Shown: piece after piece, positions 25,066-35,800 of the stretch
How positions within the stretch are numbered: the first letter of the stretch is position 1
Layout: every line of letters starts with the position of its first letter
Source of the DNA: JAEINY01 sp942490535
GTDB taxonomy: Bacteria; Bacteroidota; Bacteroidia; Bacteroidales; Marinilabiliaceae
Reading direction: 5' to 3'
Assembly: GCA_942490535.1 (NCBI GenBank)
Contig: CALNXQ010000002.1
Coordinates: 992,001 to 1,056,000 of the forward strand
DNA: 64,000 nucleotides
The notes under the pieces: generated by a model
Told to the model about the DNA's origin: nothing
Databases searched by the model: none
Seen by the model: the letters and a program-made list of their open reading frames with translations, nothing else
Position numbers and translations under genes: made by a program

Positions 25066-27726
25066 GTGATAATAACTTATAAAAGAATACTTTTTATTTT
25101 GCTCATACTCTTAACATCAAGTAAGAGTTATGGGCAAACTATTTTATATACCCCTGTCACATTAAATAAAAACACCGGAAGCACGCTTGAGTTCTTACAG
25201 GAGTTAGAAAAAGAACTGGACATTGTGTTTAGTTACAGTAATCAACTGTGTTTGAAAGATCAGTTAAAGCTGACGCGTTCTACAGGACTAGTTAAAGACA
25301 TCCTCAACGAACTCTTTATCGATTGTCCGGCTCAGTATATTGTAAAAGGAAACAAGATCATTTTAGAAGTTCGCGATGATCTAAAGATGTTCACCATAAA
25401 AGGCTATATCAGAGATAGCAAAACATCTGAATCATTAATTCAGGCGAATCTGTATGAACCGGACCAACTATCCGGCACCGTTAGTAATAATTTTGGATTC
25501 TACAGCCTGGCCCTCCCCGAAGGTCGCATTCGATTGGTATGCTCCTACGTTGGATATAACCCCTTTGAGAAAGAAATCATTCTAACCAGCGACACCCTGA
25601 TCAACTTTGCATTGGACCCCAAAATAGAACTGAATGAAATTGCTGTGGTGGGATTACGTGTGCCCGGTCGCGTTAAAAGTTCCCGAACCGGAACGGTGAA
25701 TGTTCCCATGGATCAGATCAAGGGTGTTCCGGTATTCCTGGGGGAAGTGGATGTTGTAAAAAGTTTGCAATTACTGCCGGGTATCCAAAGCGGTGGCGAA
25801 GGAATCAGTGGATTATATGTTCGTGGAGGCGGACCTGATCAGAATCTGATATTGATGGATGACGTCCCTGTGTATAATGTTGGTCACATGTTGGGCTTTT
25901 TTTCAATCTTCAATGCCGATGCCATTAACAATGTCACCGTCATCAAAGGTGGATTCCCAGCGCGCTATGGTGGCCGCTTATCCTCAGTCGTTGACATCCG
26001 GATGTATGATGGAAATGCGCAGGAATATAAAGGATCTGCCAGTATCGGATTACTTTCCTCCCGCCTGGCCCTTGAAGGTCCATTAGTTAAAGACAAAGCC
26101 TCTTTTTCAGTCAGTTTTCGTCGTACTTACTTTGATTTAATAACCAGCTCCTTTCAAATCAATAATGATGAAAAAAGCAGGTATTATTTTTATGATTTCA
26201 ATACTAAATTCAATTATCGCTTTTCAGAAAGAGATCGCTTGTATGTGAGTACCTATGCCGGTAAAGACATGTACGCCCTGGAATACAATGAACAAGAAAT
26301 CCCGCTTCAGTTGAAGGACGGTATACCCACGAATGAAACGGTTACAACGAGGGACGGCAACGATTTGGGATGGCAAAATTTTGTAGCTGCTGCTCGCTGG
26401 AACCATATTTTTGGTGATAAGATGTTTTCAAACCTCACGTTGACCTATAGTAACTACAAGTTTTTGATGGAACAAAAAAATAACTATCAAAAAGATGAAG
26501 ACTGGATCATTACAAAACAAAAATACTTTAGTGGCATCCGGGACTTAGGTGCCAAAATTGACATTGATTATTACTCCTCTCCCAATCACTATGTTCGTTT
26601 TGGTGGTAGTTTTACATTCCACTCCTTCTATCCTGGCATTAACCTGGAAGAGAGTCAGATTGCCAGCAACGAACCCATCGACACCATATTGGGGGGTGAT
26701 AATATGTATCGTCCGGAGCTAAGAGCCTACTTCGAAGATGATTTCCTTTTATTCCCACGCTTGAAAATTAACATCGGCGGCCATTTCTCCGCTTTTCAAA
26801 CCGAAAGCAAATTATATTGGTCTGCTGAACCCCGATTGTCAGCTCGCTATCTAATACATGACCGTTTATCGATAAAAGCAGCTTACAGTGAAATGACCCA
26901 ATACATGCATCTGCTGCGCACGTCAACAGTATCCATGCCCACCGACATGTGGCTTCCGGTGTCAGATGAAATAAAACCCATGCGTTCCTCTCAAGCAGCA
27001 TTAGGCGTAGAATATGAGATTCTAAAAGGTTTCAATTTTTCCCTAGAAGGGTATTATAAGAACTTCCGGGATATTCTTACCTATCAGGAGTCGGCCGGTT
27101 TCTTTGACTTTTCCACTGACTGGAAAAATAAATTAACTTCCGGCAATGGTGAATCCTATGGAGTAGAAGTACTCATCCATAAGAAAAGTGGAAAACTATC
27201 CGGCTGGTTGGGTTACACCTGGTCCAACACCACCAACCAATTTACCGGGATTAATGGTGGCAGGAAATACGATGCCGACTTTGACCGCACCCATGATGTA
27301 TCCATCTTCACGTCCTATAAATTTTCACCGAAAGTGGATATGGCTATGACCTGGATGTTTGGCACCGGCAGTCCCATTACCCTGCCCGAATCAAAATACC
27401 ATGCCCCTGTATTACCTACCACCCAACCAACTTCCCCTGAGCAACCGCAATACAAAACTTACAATCAACATTTTAGCCAGCGCAATGGCTATCGGATGCC
27501 CAACTTCCATCGAATGGATGTTGGCATTAATTTTAAAAAAGAACACAAAAAAGGAAATCGTATCTGGAGTATTGGCGTTATTAACTTATATGGACGCCAA
27601 AATCCATTTTTCCTCTATGTGGCCGATGGGATCAATGAAAAAACGGGTGAAGATTACCGTTCCTTGAAACAATTTAGTATTTTTCCGTTTCCATTACCCT
27701 ACGTAAGGTATACCATTCGATTTTGA
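25066..27726 (+). CDS. TonB-dependent receptor with STN signalling domain
   Basis: There is no ATG. GTG 25057 and GTG 25066 are both in frame; AAAGG at 25053-25057 is best spaced for 25066, giving 886 aa. Domains from the longer form: signal peptide ending SKSYGQ, STN (about 40-107: FLQELEKELDIVFSYSN), CarboxypepD-regulatory-like fold (about 112-175: TIKGYIRDSKTSESL), TonB plug (about 197-320: GLYVRGGGPDQNLILMDDVP, KGGFPARYGGRLSSVVDI), then a 22-strand-type barrel ending YVRYTIRF. The STN domain lets it signal to FecR. Transported substrate is unknown; siderophore or oligomer uptake are both possible. DUF4249 follows at once. Confidence 0.93.
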   Translation: MIITYKRILFILLILLTSSKSYGQTILYTPVTLNKNTGSTLEFLQELEKELDIVFSYSNQLCLKDQLKLTRSTGLVKDILNELFIDCPAQYIVKGNKIILEVRDDLKMFTIKGYIRDSKTSESLIQANLYEPDQLSGTVSNNFGFYSLALPEGRIRLVCSYVGYNPFEKEIILTSDTLINFALDPKIELNEIAVVGLRVPGRVKSSRTGTVNVPMDQIKGVPVFLGEVDVVKSLQLLPGIQSGGEGISGLYVRGGGPDQNLILMDDVPVYNVGHMLGFFSIFNADAINNVTVIKGGFPARYGGRLSSVVDIRMYDGNAQEYKGSASIGLLSSRLALEGPLVKDKASFSVSFRRTYFDLITSSFQINNDEKSRYYFYDFNTKFNYRFSERDRLYVSTYAGKDMYALEYNEQEIPLQLKDGIPTNETVTTRDGNDLGWQNFVAAARWNHIFGDKMFSNLTLTYSNYKFLMEQKNNYQKDEDWIITKQKYFSGIRDLGAKIDIDYYSSPNHYVRFGGSFTFHSFYPGINLEESQIASNEPIDTILGGDNMYRPELRAYFEDDFLLFPRLKINIGGHFSAFQTESKLYWSAEPRLSARYLIHDRLSIKAAYSEMTQYMHLLRTSTVSMPTDMWLPVSDEIKPMRSSQAALGVEYEILKGFNFSLEGYYKNFRDILTYQESAGFFDFSTDWKNKLTSGNGESYGVEVLIHKKSGKLSGWLGYTWSNTTNQFTGINGGRKYDADFDRTHDVSIFTSYKFSPKVDMAMTWMFGTGSPITLPESKYHAPVLPTTQPTSPEQPQYKTYNQHFSQRNGYRMPNFHRMDVGINFKKEHKKGNRIWSIGVINLYGRQNPFFLYVADGINEKTGEDYRSLKQFSIFPFPLPYVRYTIRF

Positions 27727-27735
27727 TGATTGACT

Positions 27736-28662
27736 ATGAAGATATTCCAACAATATATAGTAGTTATTTTGGCAATTGTACTCCTTTCATGCGAAAAGGA
27801 TATCAAATTTGACATCCAAACCCAATCGGATAAGTTGGTTATTTACTCCTTCATATACCCTGATAGCTCCTTCCAATTGCATTTCAGTAAGAGTGTGAAC
27901 ATATTATCTCTGGACGATTATCAACCAGTCCAAAATGCTGGATTTAAAATCTATAAAAATGATGAATTATTTACGGAACAACGCTTACCAAAAGATGTTG
28001 TCTGGCGCCAATGGGAAGAATTAAAATTTAAAGAGGGCGATAAAATCAGAATAGAAGCATTTGAACGCGAAGGGGATACTGTACGTTCCGAAACAACTTT
28101 AATTAATCCCGTACCAATTTCTAAAATTGATACCTCCTACACCACTGCCTTCTCCCAGGGCAATGGCGTCATCCCCTATAAAAAATGCAAAGTCTTTTTA
28201 AATGATCCCGATAATACGCCCAATTATTATCAGCTCGTGGTGGTTCGCGAAGCCTGGGGGCAAGATGGTAACGATGATTACAATTCGAGAAATACCATCC
28301 AATACGAGAAGGATGACAAAGTATTCAGCCATCGCGATCAAACCACGAGTCTACTGGAAGGAGTCGATTTCCAGGGGCTATTCGATGATCATGATATTAA
28401 ACCCTCGTATTATGGCCTTGACATCCGAATCCCCAATGAACAATTTAAACTCTGGGGAGGAGAGGTAAAAGCACGCATTACCTTTTACCTCTATCATCAC
28501 ACCTTTGATTACTATAACTATTTCCGGTCCAGAATTATTTCACAGGAATTTTACGGTTTGCCTTTTTTTGATCCGATAAAAATTCACAACAATATAGATG
28601 GCGGTTTAGGGCTCTTCTCAGGTATGGCTTTTTATTCCGATTCCATCCTTATTTCACAATAA
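27736..28662 (+). CDS. DUF4249 family lipoprotein
   Basis: ATG 27736 follows the receptor stop by 9 bp; the earlier TTG is not needed. The 308-aa product starts MKIFQQYIVVILAIVLLSCEKD, a lipoprotein signal with lipobox LLSC. The rest is beta-rich (DKLVIYSFIYPDSSFQLHFS and so on), as in the DUF4249 family that regularly follows TonB receptors in Bacteroidota. It is probably a surface-exposed accessory of the receptor, but function is not established. It is the last gene of the operon starting with the ECF sigma factor. Confidence 0.85.
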   Translation: MKIFQQYIVVILAIVLLSCEKDIKFDIQTQSDKLVIYSFIYPDSSFQLHFSKSVNILSLDDYQPVQNAGFKIYKNDELFTEQRLPKDVVWRQWEELKFKEGDKIRIEAFEREGDTVRSETTLINPVPISKIDTSYTTAFSQGNGVIPYKKCKVFLNDPDNTPNYYQLVVVREAWGQDGNDDYNSRNTIQYEKDDKVFSHRDQTTSLLEGVDFQGLFDDHDIKPSYYGLDIRIPNEQFKLWGGEVKARITFYLYHHTFDYYNYFRSRIISQEFYGLPFFDPIKIHNNIDGGLGLFSGMAFYSDSILISQ

Positions 28663-28810
28663 GGCAATTTGACAGTGAACCTGAAATAATGTCGCTTGTT
28701 TATTAACCGTTGCACTTTTACTTTTAGCATTCGAAAAATCATTTTAAACAGATTCTTAGAGGTTTATAGTTAATATGTAATAAATACGTTCTGTTTTAGC
28801 ACGATATTTG

Positions 28811-28818
28811 TATTTTTG
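28811..28818 (+). promoter_or_regulatory. Candidate trxB promoter -7 box
   Basis: TATTTTTG matches TAnnTTTG, 33 bp before the trxB ATG. No clear -33 TTTG at 19-21 bp. Confidence 0.4.
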
Positions 28819-28850
28819 CGTTTATTGAATAATGTTAATATCTATATATT

Positions 28851-29852
28851 ATGGCGCTATTTGGAAAAATGGAGAATTTAGATGCTCCAAAAGATGATAA
28901 TAAAGAAATTAAAGACGTGGAAAAAGTAAAGGTTTTAATTATTGGCTCAGGACCAGCTGGTTATACAGCTGCTATTTATGCAGCACGCGCTAATCTCAGC
29001 CCCGTGATGTACGAAGGCTTGCAACCCGGCGGGCAGCTAACCACCACCACCGAAGTGGAAAATTTCCCTGGCTACCCTTCAGGTATTACCGGACCGGAAA
29101 TGATGGAAGACTTGAAAGGTCAGGCTACACGTTTTGGAACAGATGTACGCTTCGGACTGGCTACTGCTGCCGACTTATCTCAACGTCCATTCAAAGTAAC
29201 CGTTGACAGCAACAAAATCATCGAGGCTGAAGCCTTGATTATTGCGACCGGAGCTACGGCTAAATATTTAGGCTTACCCGATGAATCCAAATATGCCGGA
29301 TCAGGCGTGTCTGCCTGTGCGACCTGTGATGGTTTCTTTTATCGCGGAAAAGACGTGGGCGTCGTGGGCGGAGGTGACACAGCCTGCGAAGAAGCATTGT
29401 ACCTGGCTGGATTAGCGAAAAAAGTATACTTAATTGTACGTCGGGATGAGCTGCGTGCCTCTAAAGTGATGCAAGAGCGCGTTATGAAAGCGGAGAACAT
29501 TGAAGTGTTATGGAAACATCAAACCAAGGGTCTGTTTGGAGATGGCGTGGTTGAAGGTGCTACATTGGTAAAAAACCTTGGTACGCCGGAGGAAGAAGAA
29601 GTGACAATTGCCATCGATGGTTTCTTTCTGGCCATCGGTCATAAACCCAATTCAGATATCTTCAATGGCTTTCTGGACACCGACGATGTTGGTTACATCA
29701 AAACCGTTCCCGGATCAGCCAAAACCAATGTTCCCGGCGTATTTGCCTGTGGTGATGTGCAGGATCCTGTCTATCGTCAGGCCGTTACGGCAGCTGGCTC
29801 GGGGTGCATGGCAGCCATTGACGCCGAACGCTTCCTTGCTGAACAAGACTAA
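28851..29852 (+). CDS. trxB: Thioredoxin-disulfide reductase
   Basis: A 333-aa flavoprotein that passes electrons from NADPH to thioredoxin in the cytoplasm. FAD-binding GSGPAG at 32-37, redox-active CATC at 156-159, NADPH-binding GGGDTA at 173-178 and the closing FACGDVQD with YRQAVTAAGSGCMAA are all present. The N-terminus carries about 25 extra charged residues before the Rossmann fold compared with E. coli TrxB. It has its own promoter-like box and terminator, so it is probably monocistronic. Confidence 0.96.
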   Translation: MALFGKMENLDAPKDDNKEIKDVEKVKVLIIGSGPAGYTAAIYAARANLSPVMYEGLQPGGQLTTTTEVENFPGYPSGITGPEMMEDLKGQATRFGTDVRFGLATAADLSQRPFKVTVDSNKIIEAEALIIATGATAKYLGLPDESKYAGSGVSACATCDGFFYRGKDVGVVGGGDTACEEALYLAGLAKKVYLIVRRDELRASKVMQERVMKAENIEVLWKHQTKGLFGDGVVEGATLVKNLGTPEEEEVTIAIDGFFLAIGHKPNSDIFNGFLDTDDVGYIKTVPGSAKTNVPGVFACGDVQDPVYRQAVTAAGSGCMAAIDAERFLAEQD

Positions 29853-29875
29853 TTTTTTTAAACACAATAAAATAA

Positions 29876-29905
29876 AGAGGGGATGCTTAAGTATTCCCTT
29901 TTTTT
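29876..29905 (+). terminator. trxB terminator
   Basis: AGGGGAT / ATTCCCT stem (29878-29884 and 29893-29899) followed by a run of T, about 25 bp past the trxB stop. Confidence 0.7.
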
Positions 29906-30026
29906 GATGCCAACCATCGCATTTGAGCTTAGATTCTATTAGGCAGATTGCCGCTCTCAATAAACCTGTCATATAAGATACCATTTCTTTTTTCTGCTTT
30001 CCCTCACTTATTTAATGAAAAGAGTG

Positions 30027-30034
30027 TATTTTTG
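30027..30034 (+). promoter_or_regulatory. Candidate gntR promoter -7 box
   Basis: TATTTTTG (TAnnTTTG), 28 bp before ATG 30063; -33 box not clear. Confidence 0.35.
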
Positions 30035-30062
30035 AATGATGTATTAAGGAAAAGATAAATTG

Positions 30063-30788
30063 ATGGACGATATATTCGGAAAAATTGGTACGAGCCAAAC
30101 ATTAAGTCAAAAAATTGAACGTAAGATAGAAGAAGCCATCCGGCAAAAAAAACTTATACCTGGAACTAAATTACCATCGGAAAAAGAATTATGCGCGAGT
30201 TTTGCAGTCAGCAGGACCGCTCTCCGGGAAGCATTGAGACGGTTAAGTGCCAGGGGTCTCATTGAAATCAAAAAGGGAAGTGGCATGTTTGTGTCGGAGA
30301 TTAAGGTAGAAGATGCCGTGAACTCGCTCAACCTTTTTTACGACCTTAAGTTTGACTCTAATCTGATTCAGCAAATCATTGAGGTCAGACGTATATTTGA
30401 ACCGGAAATTGCACGTTTGGCATCACAAAACAGAAAAGAAGAGGATGTTAAATTGCTCCATGAGAATTTAATTGATCTTCAAAAATGCGATCCTGATAAT
30501 ACGCAACTGGAAGTTGATCTTATCAACCGGTTTCACATGAACCTGGCCAAGTCAACGGGAAATCCGATTGTTATTATCAGTATGGAACCCATTTATTCGC
30601 TGTTACCGCGTATGCGTAATTTAATCTACGCCAATATTGAAGGTGAAAAAGAATATACCTTTGCCCTGCAAACTAAAATTCTTAAAGCGGTGGAAGAGAA
30701 AAACAGTGAAGCATCGTATAAATACTCGGTGGAGCTATTGGACCGCAACATGGAAGTGTATGACCGCTACTTTAAAGGGACTTTGTAA
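30063..30788 (+). CDS. FadR-type GntR transcriptional regulator
   Basis: A TTG at 30060 directly precedes the ATG at 30063, which I prefer (241 aa). The N-terminal winged helix is clear: EKIEEAIRQKK-type helix, then LPSEKELCASFAVSRTALRE and LSARGLIEIKKGSGMFV. The C-terminal FCD ligand domain (about 95-235) has VRRIFEPEIARLA and the later His of RFHMNLAKSTGNP. GntR/FadR proteins are usually repressors released by a small acid or sugar acid. It faces the murQ gene across a shared terminator; control of the MurNAc genes is inferred from neighbourhood only. Confidence 0.92.
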   Translation: MDDIFGKIGTSQTLSQKIERKIEEAIRQKKLIPGTKLPSEKELCASFAVSRTALREALRRLSARGLIEIKKGSGMFVSEIKVEDAVNSLNLFYDLKFDSNLIQQIIEVRRIFEPEIARLASQNRKEEDVKLLHENLIDLQKCDPDNTQLEVDLINRFHMNLAKSTGNPIVIISMEPIYSLLPRMRNLIYANIEGEKEYTFALQTKILKAVEEKNSEASYKYSVELLDRNMEVYDRYFKGTL

Positions 30789-30799
30789 ATGATATCCCG

Positions 30800-30848
30800 A
30801 TACTAAAAATAAAGGCTGAACGCTGTGTTCAGCCTTTATTTTTAGTAT
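30800..30848. terminator. Bidirectional terminator between gntR and murQ
   Basis: A 22-bp perfect stem (30800-30821 and 30827-30848; core AAAGGCTGAAC / GTTCAGCCTTT) with a 5-nt loop and A/T-rich flanks on both sides. It overlaps the murQ stop codon. Confidence 0.9.
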
Positions 30849-31690
30849 TATTTGTAGTTCTCATTGTAGGCTTCAACCGCTTTTCGGACCGATCCATACT
30901 GTAAGAGCAGACGCTGAGATTCATCAAATGGCAGGTTCAGCTCATCCATAATCATGCGCGATCCCCTTTCCACCAATTTTTTATTGGTCAATTGCATATT
31001 CACCATCTTATTGCCTTTCACCCGACCCAATTTAATCATGATGGTGGTGGTTATCATGTTCAAAATCATCTTTTGAGCCGTACCGGCTTTTAAACGCGTG
31101 CTACCGGTTACGAACTCAGGTCCAACGATGGCTTCTATGGGGAACTCCGATGCTTCAGCCACTTTGCTGTTAGGATTACAGGTGATGCATCCGGTTAACA
31201 AACCATTTTCACGCCCATGCTTAATCCCGCCTATCACATAAGGTGTTGTTCCCGATGCCGCAATGCCAATGATCGTATCCAGATCGGACACCTTGTATTT
31301 CTGCAATTCATTCCAGGCTTTATCCGAGTCATCCTCGGCGGCCTCTACTGCTTTACGTAAGGCCACATCACCACCCGCAATCAAACCAATGACCATGTTA
31401 TCAGGCACCCCAAAAGTAGGTGGTAATTCAGAGGCATCGAGCACGCCCAAGCGGCCGCTGGTACCGGCTCCCAAATAAAATATCCGGCCACCCTTTTGCA
31501 TGCGTTTCACAATCCGATCGACCAGCGCTTCAATCTGAGGCAAGGCTTTCTGAACCGCCAAATGTACTTTGGCATCTTCCTGATTAATATTTGTAATCAG
31601 CTCATGAACTGACATCTCCTCCAGATGATCAAACTCAGATGGTGATTCCGTTATACTGAGGCGTTTATCCTGCTCCTTATTATCCTTCAT
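30848..31690 (-). CDS. murQ: N-acetylmuramic acid 6-phosphate etherase
   Basis: A 280-aa SIS-fold enzyme that cleaves the lactyl ether of MurNAc-6-P, giving GlcNAc-6-P and D-lactate in the cytoplasm. GAGTSGRLGVLDASELPPTF at 75-94 is the family signature with Glu88; Glu119 in VEAAED matches the second catalytic acid region. ATG 31690 lies 2 bp after the stop of the kinase gene, so the two are one operon. Length is near the E. coli enzyme (about 298 aa). This is a core step of peptidoglycan recycling. Confidence 0.96.
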   Translation of the reverse strand: MKDNKEQDKRLSITESPSEFDHLEEMSVHELITNINQEDAKVHLAVQKALPQIEALVDRIVKRMQKGGRIFYLGAGTSGRLGVLDASELPPTFGVPDNMVIGLIAGGDVALRKAVEAAEDDSDKAWNELQKYKVSDLDTIIGIAASGTTPYVIGGIKHGRENGLLTGCITCNPNSKVAEASEFPIEAIVGPEFVTGSTRLKAGTAQKMILNMITTTIMIKLGRVKGNKMVNMQLTNKKLVERGSRMIMDELNLPFDESQRLLLQYGSVRKAVEAYNENYK

Positions 31691-31692
31691 TA

Positions 31693-32532
31693 CTATTGTC
31701 TTGGTTTGTTATGGTATTCAATCAATCCCTCCATCGGAGCCTGGTTAATAACTCCAATTTTTAATCCTTTTTTTTCCATCACTTTTTCGAGCTGTTCTCT
31801 GAAATAATAGGCAATACTACCCGTAAAGAAAACCTTCAAATCCGTATTCGGATACTGCAGTAAATTCCGAATCACAAACTCATTCAAACAATCCGTTACC
31901 AAATTTTCCAATTCCTTCACCTGAATGTTCTGAGACAGAAACTTCGTAAACTGAGCCAGGTATCTGTTGGGAAAAGGCTGCTTATAGACTCGGTCCAGTA
32001 TCTCAGCCGGAGTTATCCTGAAAGTATTAAAAAACAGCTCAATGGTCGTTGCTGAAAGTTGGTTTTTGAGGACATCTGCCACCAATCGCTTGCCCATCAC
32101 TGCACCACTGCCTTCATCGCCCAAAATAAATCCCAGGGGCGACACATTCTTTACGATGGTCGTGCCATCATAATGACAAGAGTTCGAGCCGGTACCCAAA
32201 ATGCAGGCTATTCCCGCTTCCGATTGACACAAGGCATGAGCAGCTCCCATCAAATCACTCTCAATAGTCACTTGCTGACATCCAAAATAGTGCATCAATG
32301 CATCGGCTACAATCTTATTCTTCGCGGCATTGGCACAGCCGGCACCATAAAAGAAAATTTCCTTAATCGCGACCTTCTCAAGCTGAAATTCTATCTGTAA
32401 GCTATTGATAATATCGTCAGTTGTTTGATAAAACGGATTGATACCACTTGTGATGCTTCGGTCACATGTCCCATTTTCATGCATCATGCACCATTCTGTC
32501 TTTGTGGAACCACTGTCAGCAATAAGTTTCAT
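31693..32532 (-). CDS. murK: BadF/BadG-type amino-sugar kinase, probable MurNAc kinase
   Basis: A 279-aa ASKHA-fold kinase: phosphate-1 motif MKLIADSGSTKTEWCMM at the N-terminus, phosphate-2 and sugar region CILGTGSNSCHYDG, GFILGDEGSGAVMGKRL and VFFTGSIAYYF. The family includes N-acetylglucosamine kinases; in oral Bacteroidota a related enzyme next to murQ phosphorylates MurNAc. Immediate coupling to murQ makes MurNAc the likely substrate (inference), with GlcNAc as alternative. No signal peptide, so cytosolic. Confidence 0.82.
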   Translation of the reverse strand: MKLIADSGSTKTEWCMMHENGTCDRSITSGINPFYQTTDDIINSLQIEFQLEKVAIKEIFFYGAGCANAAKNKIVADALMHYFGCQQVTIESDLMGAAHALCQSEAGIACILGTGSNSCHYDGTTIVKNVSPLGFILGDEGSGAVMGKRLVADVLKNQLSATTIELFFNTFRITPAEILDRVYKQPFPNRYLAQFTKFLSQNIQVKELENLVTDCLNEFVIRNLLQYPNTDLKVFFTGSIAYYFREQLEKVMEKKGLKIGVINQAPMEGLIEYHNKPRQ

Positions 32533-32763
32533 CTAACTATTTTTTTTTAGTTTTCATTTGTAATAATTACCGCTCCCATCCTGGCGAGAAACCCCTGCCA
32601 GGAGACTATAAAATCAAGGCGATAGATTTCCATTTACCGGGATCATTCACAATCAGTATGACATGTGTTACATGTATTGTTTTTTGAACCATAAAAATTT
32701 CTCACAACACTAAGAACAAAGCAAACAACCTACTAACACCTCGTAAAAGCAAATGCTTTTCTG

Positions 32764-32794
32764 CAAAGGTAGGAATAAAAAAGAAAGATGCAAG
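32764..32794 (-). promoter_or_regulatory. Candidate murK-murQ promoter
   Basis: On the minus strand -7 TACCTTTG (32764-32771) and -33 CTTG (32791-32794) are separated by 19 bp, the usual Bacteroidota spacing. Confidence 0.5.
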
Positions 32795-32820
32795 AGATGA
32801 TATAACATGTATGACAACTA

Positions 32821-32851
32821 TTGGAATTCTCAAAATTGATTTTTACTTTTG
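32821..32851 (+). promoter_or_regulatory. Candidate amidase-operon promoter
   Basis: -33 TTGG (32821-32824) and -7 TACTTTTG (32844-32851), 19 bp apart, 44 bp before ATG 32896. It overlaps the nominal upstream TTG start, which supports the later ATG. Confidence 0.5.
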
Positions 32852-32895
32852 ACACAGCATTAATATCATTATCTTTTGGAAAAACTGCAACAGGA

Positions 32896-35800
32896 ATGAC
32901 GCAAAGATTAGCAAATAAACGAATTCAAGTCACCGTTCTCGGCGCACTACTCATGGTAACTACCCTGGCCAGCTATGGTCAGCGCCATGAGAAACTGACC
33001 GGCAAAGCACAAAAGAACCTCACGAAGTGGGAGAACATTTTCCCGGAATGGAATCACCTGGGGGCCATTCAGATCGATTCCATCGCTGTTCATGATCAGA
33101 CCCGGATTGTTGAGCTCTACTTTTCCAAACCGTTATCGTACATGCCGGTTCGCGCGGCTTCGGTGGAAGATTTAAAAGCCTCCCTGAAAGCTTCATTAAA
33201 ACGAAAATTTAAAGATTACACCTTAAGGCTTTTTACCGACACGCATGCATACGATCAGCTAATCCCCAATTATTATAGACATACGGCCGACATCAGTCAT
33301 GACCGCATAGGTACTACAAGTCCCCAGCCTGCTTTTATCAGGAAGGACTCTGATTTCGTTCCTTCCCATGGCTTATCCCATAACTGCATTGCCCTGTGGC
33401 ACAGCCATGGCTGGTATTACGAATCCAAACTCGACCGGTGGGAATGGCAGCGTGCCCGTCTCTATGGTACCGTTGAAGACCTCTCCCCCATGGCGTATGT
33501 ATTGCCATATATTGTACCCATGCTGGAAAATGCCGGAGCCACCGTTTTTCTGCCACGTGAGCGGGATACGCAAATCAACGAGGTCATTGTAGACGCAGAT
33601 GGATCCACGCTTCATTCTGAATTTATTCTTCAGGTAGATACGTCTTTACCGTTAAAAGAAGATGGCTTTGCATTACAGGATACATTGTTTCCGGGCGATA
33701 ACCCATTCACTGCCGGCACGTCTCTATTGATCAAACAACCAGGCACTGATGAATCGGCTACCTATCTGCCCGATGTACCCGAGAAAGGAAACTATGCCGT
33801 ATACATTTCTTATCAGCAACATCCGGAAAACAGTGCAAACGTCACCTATACGGTACAACACACCGGAGGCAACACCGCCTTCACAGTCAACCAAACCATG
33901 GGTGGCGGCACGTGGATTTATTTGGGAACCTTTCAATTTGATGCCGGCAAAAATCCTGACACCGGCTCCATCCAGGTTTCGGCTGACGGTCAGTTCTCTC
34001 TGGATGCCCTTCGACTGGGCGGTGGCAGGGGACATGTGGCCCGCCGGCCAGCCAATGAAGTGATACCTAATCAATGGTCCTTAAAAAATGGCCAGACAAC
34101 TGAAGTGAAAGGCGAGAAAACCGATCCCGACGCCTTTTCCTGGAAAACATCGGGCACACCGCGCTACATGGAAGCTGCCCGTTACTGGCTGCAATATGCC
34201 GGCATGCCCGACACCCTAATATTTAATCTCAATCAGGAAAAGAACGATTATAATGACGACTACCAATCCCGGGGCGAATGGGTCAATTACCTCATGGGGG
34301 CTCCCAATGGTCCCACTAAAGATCGAAGTGCAGCAGGACTCAATATTCCCATCGATCTGGCATTTGCCTTTCATACAGATGCCGGCATCACCCCCAACGA
34401 CTCCATCATAGGTACATTGGGCATATACAGTTCGGTAAGAGACAAGGGGCGCTTTCCCAACGGGCCATCCAAACTGTCCAGCCGTGACCTGACCGACCTG
34501 ATTCAAACCCAGGTCGTCGATGACATCCGCACCTTATACAATCCACAATGGACCCGACGGGGTATGTGGAACAAGGAATATTCCGAGGCCTGGCGTCCCA
34601 ATGTCCCGACCATGCTGCTGGAGTTATTATCCCATCAAAACCTGGCGGATGTGCGCCTGGGATTGGATCCCCGCTTCCGCTTCGATGTGAGCCGGGCCAT
34701 CTATAAAGGGATGTTGAAATTTCAGGCTTTCCAGGAAGGACGAGCCTATACTGTTCAGCCCTTACCAGTCGATCACATGGCCATTCAGCCCATGGGCGAA
34801 AATCAGTTTGAGTTGAGCTGGCAGTCCGTGGCAGATCCGCTGGAACCTTCTGCCACACCCACGCAATACCGGGTATATAAACGCATTGGCGACAATGGGT
34901 TTGACAATGGCATACTGGTCAATACGAACAGCTACCGTTTTACCGTGAATGAATGGGATCAGCTCCTCAGTTTCAAGGTGGGGGCCATCAATGAGGGCGG
35001 GGAAAGTCTGAGCGGTGAAATTCTTTCATTGGGCGTGGCTGCCGATTCGCCATCCACCGTTTTAATTGTGAATGCCTTCGACCGGATATCCGGGCCGGCT
35101 TTCATCGACAATAATGGCTTTGCCGGCGTAGCCTGGTGGGACGATCAGGGCGTACCGGATAAAGCGGCTATCGGACAGGTGGGCCAACAATACGATTTTG
35201 ACCGTCAATCCCCCTGGCTGGATGATGACAGTCCCGGTTGGGGCGCCAGCTATGGAAATATGGAAGGGAAAATCATTCCGGGCAACACCTTTGATTTTAC
35301 CTATACCCATGGTGAGGCCATCCTGAAGGCCGGTTACTCCTTTGTATCGGTGAGCGACGAAGTCTTTAACAGCAAATCATTCGATGCAACGCGCTACCCG
35401 GTAGTCGATGTGATTTTGGGTGAAGAGAAAACAACGCCTCATCACAAACATCCATCTCAAGTGGATTTCCAAATCTATACGGCTCCTTTTATGGAAAAGA
35501 TCCAATCCCTGACCCAGGCCGGTACACACATTTTGATGACCGGTGCCTATGCGGGATCCGATTTCAAACTGCAAAACGATACTCTTGCTGAGAAATTTGC
35601 CAATGAGGTGTTACATTTCAAATGGCGCACCAATCATGCCGTGAAAACCGGAGAGATCACCAGTACCGATTATGCTGCGCCTTACTTTTCGGGTGGTTTT
35701 TCTTTTAATACCGGTTATGATCCGGCTATTTATACGGTAGAAGCCCCCGATGCCATCGAACCGGCGGGGAAAGGGGCCATTACAGCCTGGCGCTATAATG

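Larger units (their letters stand above)
32533..32895. other. Divergent control region of murK-murQ and the amidase operon
   Basis: No gene. It contains two opposite promoters (listed separately) and ACATGT boxes at 32661-32666, 32670-32675 and 32805-32810; the last lies between the two -33 boxes. A long A/T-rich leader precedes murK (about 225 nt). Confidence 0.6.
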
